Below are positions 43,325 to 52,112 of a stretch of 63,298 nt of DNA, piece by piece. The notes beneath the pieces are model-generated. The model did no database searches. It had not been told where the DNA came from and saw only the letters and a program-made list of their open reading frames with translations. Position numbers and translations under genes: made by a program. The number at the start of each line of letters is the position of its first letter. The first letter of the stretch is position 1. Source of the DNA: Prescottella defluvii (GTDB taxonomy: Bacteria; Actinomycetota; Actinomycetes; Mycobacteriales; Mycobacteriaceae); assembly GCF_000738775.1 (NCBI RefSeq), contig NZ_JPOC01000062.1, forward strand, positions 1 to 63,298. The letters run 5' to 3'.

Positions 43325-45499
43325 CTAGGCTCGGCGGCGCAGTGCGAAGGTTGCGGCCACTGCAATTCCCGCTCCGACGACGCCGCCGACGAGCAGCGGA
43401 GCGATCCATGCGGTGCCGTCGGTGAACGCGTCGGAGAGATTGCGGATCGCCGAGGCGGTCGCGTTGTCCGAGGAGGCTGCGCCCCCGTCGCCCGAGTCGC
43501 CGCCGGCCGCGGTCAGCGCCGATTCCTCGGCCTTGTCGGCGTTGGGGGCGTTCGGGTCGTCGCCGAAGCTGACGGGAGTCTGCGTGTCCTGGCTGCGGTC
43601 ACTCGAGCCGTGGGCCGCGATCGTGTAGATGGAGCACGCGTTCTTGGTGCAGTCCGAGTCACCCTTGACCGCCTGCACCTTCATGGTGGTCGACCACGCG
43701 CCATCCTTGATCCGGCTCGGCGTGATGAATGCGGTGGTCATCCAGACGCCGGCGTCGGTGGTGGAGAACTTGCTCTCCTGGATCAGCCCGACGTAGATGC
43801 CGGGCTGCGCACCGGAGAAGCCGGTGCCCGAGATGGTGATCTCGTCGCCGTCGACCTTCAGGCCCTTCGCCTTCGACAGGGTGACGGCCACGGTCTTCGC
43901 CGCGCCGGGAGCGCCGGCCGCATTCAGCACCGGAGGTGCGGTGACGGTGCCCGGAGCGACTCCGCCGACGAAGCTCACCGGCGTCTTGGTGTCCTGGCTG
44001 CGGTCCGAGGAACCGTGCGCCATGACGGTGTAGATCGAGCACGCATTCCGGATGCAGTCGAACGCGCCCTGCGTGGCGATCATCTCCACGGGGAGCGACC
44101 AGTTGCCGCCGGAGATCTGCTCCGGCTTGACGAACGCCGAGGTCATCCACACCGACGCGTCGGCGGCGGAGAACACGTTGTCCTGCACCAGACCCACGTA
44201 GAGGCCGGGTGCGGCGCCGGAGAACCCGGAGCCGGACACCGTCACGGTCTCACCGGCCGGGTTGATGTCGCTCGTCTTCGACAACGACACCGACAGGTTG
44301 CCGTTGGCCGTGAACGCGGCGCCGGGTGCGGCACCGGCGGCGCCGGGCCCCGTTGCGCCCCCACCGGTTCCAGGGCCGGTTCCGCCGCCCCCGGTGACCG
44401 GGGGCGCGGTGCCGACGAAGCTGATCGGCGTCGTGGTGTCCTGGCTGCGGTCGCTCGACCCGTGCGCGGCAAGCGTGTAGAGGGCGCACGCGTTGGCGAT
44501 GCAGTCGCCGCCGGGGAACGCGCCCAGGACGTCGATCGAGGTGGAGAAGGAACCACCCGACATGTCGGATGCCTTGATGTACTGCGTGCCGTAGAAGACG
44601 GACGCGTCGGTGGCCGAGTACCGGTTCGTCTGCGCGATGCCGACGTAGATGCCCATGCCGGTGGTCGAGAACCCGCTGCCGCGAACGGTGATCGTGTCGC
44701 CGGCGGCATCGAGTCCGCTGGTCTTGCTGGCATCGACCCGGGGTCCGCTGCCCGGGGTCGGCTTGGTCGTCGTGGGCTTGGTCGTCGTCGGCGGCTTGGT
44801 CGTCGTGGTCGGCTTGGTGGTCGTGGGCGGCTTCGTCGTCGTCGTGGGCGGCACCGTGGTGGTGGGCGGCACCGTGGTGGTCGGCGGCACGGTGGTGGTC
44901 GGCGGGAGCGCCGCAAACGTCACCGAGACCCGGGTGTCCTGGCTGCGGTCCGGCGAACCGTGCGCCGCGACGGTGTAGATCGAGCAGGCGTTCTCGATGC
45001 AGTCGAAGGTGCCCTTGACTGCGGGGACGGTGATGTCGGTCGACCATGCGCCGCCCACGATGCCGGCCGACCGGATGAACTCCTGGGTCAGCCAGACGCT
45101 GCCGTCGGTGGCCGAGAACTGGTCGTCCTGGACGAGTCCGACGTAGATGCCGGCGCCCGCGCCGGAGAATCCGGTGCCCGTCACGGTGATCGTGTCACCG
45201 TCCTTCAGGCCCGTCCTCGCGGAAACGGTCGTGGACGCGGTGCCGGGGACGGCGGACGTGGTCGAGACCGTGGTGGTCGGGACGGTGGTCGAGACCGTGG
45301 TCGGAGTCGTGGTGGTCGGAGCGCTCGTGGTCGTGACCGGGGCGCCGGCCTCGGACGTGACCGGGATGCCGGAATCGGTCTGGGTGGCGGGGTCGTTGCC
45401 GCCGGTGGGTTCGGGGGCGGCGATGGCGATGCCGACCGGTGTCGTCAATGCCATGGCGACCGCTATGGTCGCGAACGCAGCTCTGCTGAACGCGCGCAT
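43325..45499 (-). CDS. Secreted membrane-anchored protein with four neocarzinostatin-like repeats
   Basis: A 724-residue paralogue of the neighbouring gene. Signal peptide 1-28, then a Thr/Ser/Pro-rich stalk (about 44-87), repeat 1 (88-197), a PTTT linker (198-250), repeat 2 (253-362), a Gly/Ala/Pro linker, repeats 3 (401-511) and 4 (536-645), and a membrane anchor at 698-720 ending RRRA. All four repeats keep DC-x4-C (DCIENAC, DCIANAC, DCIRNAC, DCTKNAC), Tyr in YVG and the motif AHGSxDRSQDT. Surface exposure and probable glycosylation of the linkers are inferred. AGGAAGAAGGAAG precedes the ATG, with iron-box-like TTAGGCT motifs upstream. Confidence 0.8.
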   Translation of the reverse strand: MRAFSRAAFATIAVAMALTTPVGIAIAAPEPTGGNDPATQTDSGIPVTSEAGAPVTTTSAPTTTTPTTVSTTVPTTTVSTTSAVPGTASTTVSARTGLKDGDTITVTGTGFSGAGAGIYVGLVQDDQFSATDGSVWLTQEFIRSAGIVGGAWSTDITVPAVKGTFDCIENACSIYTVAAHGSPDRSQDTRVSVTFAALPPTTTVPPTTTVPPTTTVPPTTTTKPPTTTKPTTTTKPPTTTKPTTTKPTPGSGPRVDASKTSGLDAAGDTITVRGSGFSTTGMGIYVGIAQTNRYSATDASVFYGTQYIKASDMSGGSFSTSIDVLGAFPGGDCIANACALYTLAAHGSSDRSQDTTTPISFVGTAPPVTGGGGTGPGTGGGATGPGAAGAAPGAAFTANGNLSVSLSKTSDINPAGETVTVSGSGFSGAAPGLYVGLVQDNVFSAADASVWMTSAFVKPEQISGGNWSLPVEMIATQGAFDCIRNACSIYTVMAHGSSDRSQDTKTPVSFVGGVAPGTVTAPPVLNAAGAPGAAKTVAVTLSKAKGLKVDGDEITISGTGFSGAQPGIYVGLIQESKFSTTDAGVWMTTAFITPSRIKDGAWSTTMKVQAVKGDSDCTKNACSIYTIAAHGSSDRSQDTQTPVSFGDDPNAPNADKAEESALTAAGGDSGDGGAASSDNATASAIRNLSDAFTDGTAWIAPLLVGGVVGAGIAVAATFALRRRA
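44750..44908 (-). repeat. Low-complexity repeat encoding the Pro/Thr linker
   Basis: This stretch codes for residues 198-250 as iterated VPPTTT and KPTTTT units. The 18-base unit containing GGCGGCACCGTGGTGGT occurs about three times. It is a spacer between the first and second folded repeats and may vary in length by slippage. Confidence 0.75.
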
Positions 45500-45548
45500 C
45501 TTCCTTCTTCCTGGTCACAGCCGCGGTCTCGGCGTCCTGGGGCGACCT

Positions 45549-45598
45549 GACCGACGAATCAGCTAAGCCTAAGTATGCTCAGGCGAGCCTAAGCTACA
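45549..45598 (-). promoter_or_regulatory. Iron-box-like cluster upstream of four-repeat protein
   Basis: On the minus strand TTAGGCT occurs twice, in CTTAGGCTCGCCTGAGCATA and CTTAGGCTTAGCTGA. The first 19-mer matches about 13 of 19 positions of the IdeR consensus, and CATACT between the motifs could be a -10. Both motifs lie 60-95 bases upstream of the ATG at 45499. The match is weaker than the box at 43177. Confidence 0.5.
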
Positions 45599-45738
45599 TC
45601 AGTGCTGGTCTGTTTGGGGTCGCTACGAATTCGGGGTGCACTTCGACGGCGGCGCGGTTGCCGCCGCAGCCGGCCCGGCACGGCGTCGTCGAGTGCCCCG
45701 CGGCCGTCCCCTGGGCGCGTCTGTGCTGGACAACCGAC

Positions 45739-45744
45739 TACGCT
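45739..45744 (+). promoter_or_regulatory. -10 element for leaderless proS
   Basis: TACGCT ends eight bases before GTG 45753 and there is no Shine-Dalgarno sequence. This supports GTG 45753 as the true start rather than the longer open frame. Confidence 0.45.
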
Positions 45745-45752
45745 GGTGCCCC

Positions 45753-47498
45753 GTGATCACTCGCATGTCGCACCTGTTCCTCCGTACACTTCGCGACGAC
45801 CCGGCCGATGCCGAGGTCGCCAGCCACAAGCTGCTGGTTCGCGCCGGCTACGTGCGGCGTATCGCGCCAGGCGTGTACTCGTGGCTGCCGCTGGGTCTGC
45901 GCGTGCTGCGCGAGGTCGAGCGGGTGGTCCGCGAGGAGATGAACGCGATGGGCGCGCAGGAGATTCTGCTGCCCGCGCTGCTGCCGCGCGATCCCTACGA
46001 GACGTCGAACCGCTGGACCGAGTACGGCGCCGGCCTGTTCCGCCTCAAGGACCGCAAGGGCAACGACATGATGCTCGGTCCCACCCACGAGGAGCTGTTC
46101 GCGCTCACCGTCAAGGGTGAGTACAACTCGTACAAGGACTTCCCGGTCACCCTGTACCAGGTGCAGACCAAGTACCGCGACGAGGAGCGGCCCCGCGCGG
46201 GCATCCTGCGCGGCCGCGAGTTCGTGATGAAGGACTCGTACTCGTTCGACCTCACCGACGAGGGCCTGACGGCGTCCTACCAGGCGCACCGCGACACCTA
46301 CGAGCGGATCCTGGCCCGCCTCGGCGTCAAGTACGTCATCGTGTCCGCCACCTCGGGTGCGATGGGCGGCAGCGCGTCGGAGGAGTTCCTGGCCGAGAGC
46401 GCGATCGGCGAGGACACCTACGTCCGTTGCCTCGAGTCCGGCTATGCCGCCAACGTCGAGGCCGTCAAGACGCTTGCCCCCGAGCCGATCCCGTTCGAGG
46501 GGCAGCCGGCCGCCGAGGTGCGCGACACCCCGGGCACCGAGACCATCGACACCCTCGTCGAGTGGGCCAACGGCGCCGACCTCGGTAGAACCGTCACCGC
46601 CGCGGACACCCTGAAGAACATCATGGTGAAGACCCGCGTGCCCGGCGGCGAGTGGGAGTTGCTCGCGATCGGAATCCCCGGCGACCGCGAGGTCGACGAG
46701 AAGCGTCTCGAGGCCGCGCTCGAGCCCGCCGAGTACGTGCTCATCACCGAGACCGACTTCAAGAACAACCCGTTCCTCGTCAAGGGCTACATCGGCCCGA
46801 AGGCGCTGCAGGAGAACGGTGTCCGCTACCTCGTCGACCCGCGTGTCGTGGACGGCACCAGCTGGATCACCGGCGCCGACGAGGAGGGCAAGCACTACGT
46901 GGGTCTGGTCGCCGGCCGCGACTTCACCCCGGACGGCACCATCGAGGCCGCCGAGGTGCGCGACGGCGACCCGTCGCCCGACGGCGCCGGCGCGCTGGTC
47001 GCCGCCCGCGGCATCGAGGTCGGCCACGTGTTCCAGCTGGGCCGCAAGTACACCGACGTCTTCGGCGTCGACGTGCTGGGCGAGAACGGCAAGCCGGTCC
47101 GCCCGACGATGGGCTCGTACGGCATCGGTGTGTCCCGTCTGGTCGCGGTGATCGCCGAGCAGCACCACGACGACAAGGGTCTGCGCTGGCCCGCCGAGGT
47201 CACCCCGTTCGACGTGCACCTGGTGATCGCGAACAAGGACGACGCCGCCCGTGCGGGCGCCGAGGCCCTGGCCGCCGAGCTCGACAAGGCCCGCGTCGAG
47301 GTCCTCTTCGACGACCGCAAGGCCTCGCCGGGCGTGAAGTTCAAGGACTCCGAGCTGATCGGCGTCCCGCTGGTCGTGGTCGTGGGCCGCGGCTTCGCCG
47401 AGGGCAACGTGGAACTGCGCGACCGCTTCACCGGCGAGTCCCGCGAGGTGCCCGTCGAGGGCGCGCTCGCGGAGATCCTCACCGCGATCCGCGGCTGA
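45753..47498 (+). CDS. proS: Proline--tRNA ligase
   Basis: Charges tRNA-Pro in the cytosol. The 581-residue bacterial-type enzyme begins [32 protein letters not shown]-like, matching the mycobacterial start. Class II motifs are present: motif 2 [27 protein letters not shown] and motif 3 [13 protein letters not shown]. The editing (INS) domain between them has TLKNIMVKT and [10 protein letters not shown], and an anticodon-binding domain closes the protein. It flanks the iron-linked surface genes divergently and converges on the SDR gene over a strong hairpin. Confidence 0.97.
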   Translation: MITRMSHLFLRTLRDDPADAEVASHKLLVRAGYVRRIAPGVYSWLPLGLRVLREVERVVREEMNAMGAQEILLPALLPRDPYETSNRWTEYGAGLFRLKDRKGNDMMLGPTHEELFALTVKGEYNSYKDFPVTLYQVQTKYRDEERPRAGILRGREFVMKDSYSFDLTDEGLTASYQAHRDTYERILARLGVKYVIVSATSGAMGGSASEEFLAESAIGEDTYVRCLESGYAANVEAVKTLAPEPIPFEGQPAAEVRDTPGTETIDTLVEWANGADLGRTVTAADTLKNIMVKTRVPGGEWELLAIGIPGDREVDEKRLEAALEPAEYVLITETDFKNNPFLVKGYIGPKALQENGVRYLVDPRVVDGTSWITGADEEGKHYVGLVAGRDFTPDGTIEAAEVRDGDPSPDGAGALVAARGIEVGHVFQLGRKYTDVFGVDVLGENGKPVRPTMGSYGIGVSRLVAVIAEQHHDDKGLRWPAEVTPFDVHLVIANKDDAARAGAEALAAELDKARVEVLFDDRKASPGVKFKDSELIGVPLVVVVGRGFAEGNVELRDRFTGESREVPVEGALAEILTAIRG

Positions 47499-47521
47499 CG
47501 CAGCAGGTTTCGCGCGTCGTC

Positions 47522-47554
47522 CGACGCCCGGATCAGCGCCTGATCCGGGCGTCG
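47522..47554. terminator. Bidirectional terminator overlapping SDR stop codon
   Basis: CGACGCCCGGATCAG (47522-47536) pairs over 15 bases with 47540-47554, with a CGC loop. It lies 24 bases after the proS stop and spans the stop and last codons (DARIRR) of the convergent SDR gene. It should terminate proS; for the SDR operon the coding end forms part of the stem. Confidence 0.8.
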
Positions 47555-48348
47555 TACGCCGCGCGCCCGGCATCGACGTCCAGGAACACCCGTTCGAGTC
47601 CGGTTGCCCGCCGCAACAGGTGGGCGACCGGTCTCGGGATCAGCGGCCACAACAGCGCCCCGGACAGCCGGCCCGGTACGACGGCCCGCCGGCGCCCGGT
47701 CCGCAGGACCTGCACCACCGTGTGCGCGACCTGTTCCGGCTCGATCGGGGCGATCAACCGTCCCGGATGGGTCCCGGCGAGCAGGCCGGTGCTCGTGAAC
47801 GTCGGCAGCACCGTCCCGACCCGTATCCCGTGCGCGGACAGTTCGGCGTCCGCGGCGTCACCGAAGCACGACACCGCGGCCTTGGTGGCGTTGTAGACGG
47901 CCATGCCCGGCACCGGGATGCACCCGGCGATCGAGGCGATGTTGACGATCCGGCCGCCTCCGGACCCGCGCATCGCCCGCCCCGCGGCGCGGGTCCCGTG
48001 CACCACCCCGCGCAAGTTGACGTCCACCACGGCGTCGACGGTCGCATCGTCCTGGTCGAGCAGCGGGCCGAGCGGCATCACGCCGGCGTTGTTGATCCAG
48101 CCCCACGGCGGACCGAGTGTCGACTGCACCCGGGTGAGGAAGGCCTGCACCGACCGCGGATCGGTGACGTCGAGCACCTCACCGAGGACGCCGAGGGCGT
48201 CGGCGGTGTGCTGTACCTCGGCCTCGTCGATGTCGCCGATGGCGACCCGCGCGCCGACGTCGCGCAGGGCGATCGCGGTCGCCCGGCCGATCCCGCGCGC
48301 CCCTCCGGTCACCACGACGACGCGACCGGCGATGTCAGTTCTTCTCAC
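47533..48348 (-). CDS. Short-chain dehydrogenase/reductase
   Basis: A 271-residue NAD(P)-dependent oxidoreductase, last gene of a six-gene operon. It has the cofactor motif TGGARGIG (14-21), NNAGV, and the catalytic Ser139, Tyr152 and Lys156 (YNATK). A C-terminal extension of about 40 residues (LSGALLWPLIPRPVAHLLRRATGLERVF) is typical of SDRs acting on hydrophobic lipids in mycolic-acid bacteria. GTG 48348 overlaps the CoA ligase stop by four bases. It may oxidise the alcohol made by the P450 (inference). M. tuberculosis has a similar SDR beside TetR and CYP136. Confidence 0.9.
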   Translation of the reverse strand: MRRTDIAGRVVVVTGGARGIGRATAIALRDVGARVAIGDIDEAEVQHTADALGVLGEVLDVTDPRSVQAFLTRVQSTLGPPWGWINNAGVMPLGPLLDQDDATVDAVVDVNLRGVVHGTRAAGRAMRGSGGGRIVNIASIAGCIPVPGMAVYNATKAAVSCFGDAADAELSAHGIRVGTVLPTFTSTGLLAGTHPGRLIAPIEPEQVAHTVVQVLRTGRRRAVVPGRLSGALLWPLIPRPVAHLLRRATGLERVFLDVDAGRAAYDARIRR

Positions 48349-49934
48349 GTGTGGCTCTCCTTCAGTTCGTCGAGCGTGTGGCGCAGGACCTTTCCGGACG
48401 ATCCTCGGGGGAGTGCGTCGACGAACACGATGTCGCGTGGCATCCGGGAGCGGGGGAGTTCGGCCGCGAGGTACTCGCGGACCGCCTGTTCGTCGAGATC
48501 GTCGGTGCACACCAGGTAGGCGCGCAGGCGCCGGCCGAAGTCGGGGTCCGGGACCGCGGTGACCACGGCGTCGGTGACATGCGGGTGGGCGAGCAGCGTC
48601 GTCTCTACCTCCTCGGGGAAGACGTTCTCGCCGCCGGAGACGATCATTGCGTCGGAACGGCCCGCGACGTGCAGGCGGCCGGCCGTGTCGAGGTGGCCGC
48701 GGTCGCCGGTGTCGAGGAACCCGCCCGTGCCGCTCTTGCGGGTGCCATCGGTGTAGGCCTCGATCTGGCCCGGCGTGCGCACCAGAATCCGGCCCTCGGC
48801 TCCGGCCGGGAGCGGGCGGCCGTCGTCGTCGGCGATGCGAACGGTGTTGCCGCGCGGTGGAATCCCCGCGCACCCCGGGGACTCGGCGAGGTCCGCGGGT
48901 GTCGCGATGCTGATGTATGCGGCCTCGGTGGACCCGTACAGGTTGTGCAGCACCGATCCCCACGCGTCGGTGATCTGCGTGACCAGGGCGGTGTCCAGTC
49001 GAGCGCCGCCGCTGGCGACTATTCGCAACGCGGACAGGTCGGCTGACGGCTCGGCATCCGACGCGCCGAGAAGTCGGCGCAGCATGGTCGGCACCGCGAT
49101 CAACGCGGCGCAGCGGTGGGCTTGCAGGTCGTGCAGCGTCTTCGTGGCGTCGAAACGTCGCCGCAGCACCAGCGTCGATCCGAGGGTCAGCGTCAGTGTC
49201 GCGACCAGCAGTCCCCAGCCGTGGAAGATCGGCGCCGCCACCAGGACTCGTTCGCCACCACGCAGGGGGATCTTCGAGAGCAGACCCGCCGGCAGGAGCA
49301 GCGTCGGCGCCTCCCCGCGCGGTGCCCCCTTCGGGGTGCCGCTGGTGCCGCTGGTCAAGATCACCAGAGACGCCGGTCGCGCCGGCCTGGGCGGCAGCGT
49401 GTCCGGGACGTTCGCGAGAAGCGCGGACAGCGTGTCCGGAGCGTCGGGATCGGCGCACCACGCGCGCCAGCACGGCCCGTCGAATCCCTCTACCGCAGAG
49501 GCGAACTCCTCGTCGTGGATGATCGCGTCCAGGCGTTCACGGGCGGCCACTTCGGACACCTGACGGCGCCCGAAGTCCGAGTTGAGCAGCACGACACGGG
49601 CGCCGGCGGCCGATGCCGCGCAGAGCGCGACGACGGCGTCGGCGTGATTGCGGCACAGTATCCCGATCCCCGGTTGCGGCCCGGGCAGTCGCGAGCGCAG
49701 CGCGTGCGCCAGACGGTGTGTGCGCCGGGCGAAGTCGTCGAACGTCAACCGAACCCGCTCGTCGACGATCGCGACGCGGTCCGGGTACACGGCCGCGCCG
49801 AAGGCCGCCAACCCGCCGAACGGTCCGAGGCGGGCCACCGCCCGCGCCCCGACCGCCGCGGCCCTCGGGTTTCGCGGGACCATGCCCGCCCGCCACAGGA
49901 CCCCGGCCGAGGCCACCTCGTCGACGATGCGCAT
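48345..49934 (-). CDS. AMP-binding acyl-CoA synthetase
   Basis: A 529-residue ANL-superfamily ligase that activates a carboxylic acid as an adenylate and transfers it to CoA. Motifs: SLVILTSGTSGTPKGAPRG (P-loop A3), NLYGSTEAAY (A5), TGDRGHLDTAGRLHVAGRSDAMIVSGGENVFPEEVE (A7/A8 hinge) and PRGSSGKVLRHTL (A10 with catalytic Lys). ATG 49934 has GAGGAGAG directly upstream. It starts eight bases after the aldehyde dehydrogenase and overlaps the SDR. The acid it activates is probably the aldehyde dehydrogenase product. Confidence 0.9.
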   Translation of the reverse strand: MRIVDEVASAGVLWRAGMVPRNPRAAAVGARAVARLGPFGGLAAFGAAVYPDRVAIVDERVRLTFDDFARRTHRLAHALRSRLPGPQPGIGILCRNHADAVVALCAASAAGARVVLLNSDFGRRQVSEVAARERLDAIIHDEEFASAVEGFDGPCWRAWCADPDAPDTLSALLANVPDTLPPRPARPASLVILTSGTSGTPKGAPRGEAPTLLLPAGLLSKIPLRGGERVLVAAPIFHGWGLLVATLTLTLGSTLVLRRRFDATKTLHDLQAHRCAALIAVPTMLRRLLGASDAEPSADLSALRIVASGGARLDTALVTQITDAWGSVLHNLYGSTEAAYISIATPADLAESPGCAGIPPRGNTVRIADDDGRPLPAGAEGRILVRTPGQIEAYTDGTRKSGTGGFLDTGDRGHLDTAGRLHVAGRSDAMIVSGGENVFPEEVETTLLAHPHVTDAVVTAVPDPDFGRRLRAYLVCTDDLDEQAVREYLAAELPRSRMPRDIVFVDALPRGSSGKVLRHTLDELKESHT

Positions 49935-49942
49935 CGCTCTCC

Positions 49943-51487
49943 TCACGATCGGTGCCGCACCGCGAGCAGGGCACGGGTGCCGGTATTCATCGCGGCCAGC
50001 AGGGCGCCGCGGAGTCGGTCGGGGTAGGCCGTCGGGACGCGTTGGGTGGTGACCGTCTGCGGTTCGGTGTAGCGGACGATGCCGTCGCGGCCGTGCCGGC
50101 GGCCGGTCCCGCTGGACCGCATGCCGCCCATCGGGGCGCCCAACGACGCGATCGCGGACAGGTAGCCGTCGTTGACGTTCACCGAACCCGCGACCACCCG
50201 GGCGGCGATCCCGCGTCCGCGTTCCACGTCGCGGGTCCACACACTCGCGCTCAGCCCGTACTCGCCCTCGTTGGCGCGGCGCACCGCCTCCTCCTCCGAT
50301 GTCACCGGGTAGACGGAGACGACCGGGCCGAAGGTCTCCTCGGTGTGCACCGTCATCTCGGCCGTCACACCGGTGAGCACGGTCGGTTCGTGGAACAGCG
50401 GGCCGAGGTCGGGGCGCGCTCGGCCTCCGGTCACGACGGTGGCGCCCTTGGCCAGTGCGTCCGCGACGTGCTTCTCGGTCGTCTCGAGCTGGCGACGGGA
50501 GGTCAGCGACCCCATGTCCACGTCGTAGCCGTACCCGGCGCCGACCCGAAGCCGCTCGGTGCGCGTGGCCAGGTCGCGCACGAACCGGTCGAACACGCTC
50601 TCGTGCACGTAGATCCGTTCGATGCCGATGCACATCTGCCCGGCGTTGGAGAAGACCGCCTGCACGGCGCCGCGGGCGGCCGCCGGGACGTCGGCGTCGG
50701 CGCAGACGATCATCGGGTTCTTCCCGCCCAACTCCAGCGAGGACCCGATCAGCCGGTCCGCGCACCTGCGGGCGATCTCCCGGCCCGTCGCCGTCGACCC
50801 GGTGAAGCTCACGTAGTCCACCTCGTCCACCACCGCGGGACCGATGCGGCGGCCGGGACCGGCCACCACCTGCCACACCGCCTCGGGCACCCCGGCCCGA
50901 ACCGCCAGGCGGCGGGCGTGGAGCAGCGTGAGCGGGGCCTGCGAATCGGCCTTGCTGAGCACCGCATTGCCGGCGAGCAGGGCCGGGATAACGTCGCCGA
51001 CGGCCAGGAACAGCGGATAGTTCCACGGCGCGATCACCCCGACGAGACCCTTGGGGAGGTAGCCGACCCGGGCCGACACCAGCCCCGGCACCGCGCCCCG
51101 GACCCGGCGTTCGCGCAGGTAGTCGGCGCTGTGGGCGGCGTAGTGCAGTGCCGTGGACACGACGCCCTGCACCTCGACGGCGGCGTGCACGCGGGCCTTG
51201 CCTGTTTCCCACTGCATGAGGTCGCACAGGCGGTCGTGGTGGTCGACCAGCAGGCGCGCGAACCGCGCCACGACGGCCCGGCGCTCCCGGATCGGCCGCG
51301 CCGCCCAGTCCGGCTGCGCCGACCGGCCGACCGCGGCAACCGCGGCGACCGACCCGGCGGACGTCTGCGGGACGGGCGGCAGCGACTCGCCGGTAAACGG
51401 TGCGGTGGCGCACGAGTATTCGGTGGAGGGCGGCAGCTGGGCCAGCAGGTCGTCGTACCCGGCGATCAGCACGGCGTACCTGCGCAC
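49943..51487 (-). CDS. Aldehyde dehydrogenase (succinic semialdehyde dehydrogenase type)
   Basis: A 514-residue NAD(P)-dependent dehydrogenase with Glu252 in LELGGKNP and the nucleophile Cys286 in NAGQMCIGIERIYV. Also VIAPWNYPLFLAVGDVIPALLAGNAVLSK and FTGSTATGREIA for cofactor binding. The CIGIERIYV variant marks the SSADH-like group found with lipid catabolism. The N-terminus is slightly long and GTG 51487 is only the likely start. It lies 13 bases after TetR and 8 before the CoA ligase. A role in oxidising an aldehyde from the oxygenases is inferred. Confidence 0.9.
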   Translation of the reverse strand: MRRYAVLIAGYDDLLAQLPPSTEYSCATAPFTGESLPPVPQTSAGSVAAVAAVGRSAQPDWAARPIRERRAVVARFARLLVDHHDRLCDLMQWETGKARVHAAVEVQGVVSTALHYAAHSADYLRERRVRGAVPGLVSARVGYLPKGLVGVIAPWNYPLFLAVGDVIPALLAGNAVLSKADSQAPLTLLHARRLAVRAGVPEAVWQVVAGPGRRIGPAVVDEVDYVSFTGSTATGREIARRCADRLIGSSLELGGKNPMIVCADADVPAAARGAVQAVFSNAGQMCIGIERIYVHESVFDRFVRDLATRTERLRVGAGYGYDVDMGSLTSRRQLETTEKHVADALAKGATVVTGGRARPDLGPLFHEPTVLTGVTAEMTVHTEETFGPVVSVYPVTSEEEAVRRANEGEYGLSASVWTRDVERGRGIAARVVAGSVNVNDGYLSAIASLGAPMGGMRSSGTGRRHGRDGIVRYTEPQTVTTQRVPTAYPDRLRGALLAAMNTGTRALLAVRHRS

Positions 51488-51500
51488 GTGCCGGCGGCGG

Positions 51501-52094
51501 TCACCACACCAGGCGGGTGAGGTACCTCTCGGCGTAGCGGCGTACCGCAGCGGGATCGGCCGTGTCCAACTGCCCGTGGGGGTGCAGCATCAGCGACATC
51601 GCGATGCGGATGAGGATCTCGGACGCGGCCAGCAGATCCTCCTCGGGCATCGACGCCCCGCTGTGGCGCAGCGTGGCGGCGACCCGTGCGGCGGTGACCG
51701 CGATCGGTGCACCCTCGGTGCGGGAGGTCACCTCGACCATCATTTCCGGTTCGCTCTCGAGGATCCGGCCGATCAGCGGGATCTCGCGAGTCAGTTGAAC
51801 TCCCCGGGCGAAGCACTCCACGACGGCCTGCGCCGGGTCGAGATTGCGGGCCAGGGCGTCGAGTTGATCGAAGAACAGTCCCGCCTCGCGCAGGACCAGC
51901 ACCTCGACCAGCGCGTCCTTGTTCGGGAACCGCCGGTAGAGGGTGCTGCGGCTGATCCCCGCACGCTTGGCGACGTCGTCCATGTTGGTGCGCCGAATCC
52001 CGTAGCGCTCGAACTCCTCCCGCGCGGCGTCGAGCATCGCCTGCTCCGCGGAGGAGGCGGGCGGTGCGGTGGGGGTGCGGCGCGTGGTCATCAC
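51501..52094 (-). CDS. TetR family transcriptional regulator
   Basis: A 197-residue repressor-type protein. The N-terminal helix-turn-helix is clear (AMLDAAREEFERYGIRRTNMDDVAKRAGISRSTLYRRFPNKDALVEVLV, about 20-66), and the C-terminal ligand domain is divergent. It is the third gene of the operon, 18 bases after the P450, so it likely controls its own operon and the divergent acyl-CoA oxidase in response to a pathway intermediate. A similar TetR sits next to CYP136 in M. tuberculosis as I recall. Confidence 0.9.
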   Translation of the reverse strand: MMTTRRTPTAPPASSAEQAMLDAAREEFERYGIRRTNMDDVAKRAGISRSTLYRRFPNKDALVEVLVLREAGLFFDQLDALARNLDPAQAVVECFARGVQLTREIPLIGRILESEPEMMVEVTSRTEGAPIAVTAARVAATLRHSGASMPEEDLLAASEILIRIAMSLMLHPHGQLDTADPAAVRRYAERYLTRLVW

Positions 52095-52112
52095 GGGTCA
52101 GCATATCCATCG

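Noticed and set aside
44750-44908. CRISPR-like direct repeats
   Set aside because: The repeats are in frame, without unique spacers, and encode a Pro/Thr linker.
45636-45752. Longer proS start
   Set aside because: The upstream frame is Arg/Pro-rich. GTG 45753 gives the VITRMS start expected from mycobacterial ProS and has a leaderless -10.
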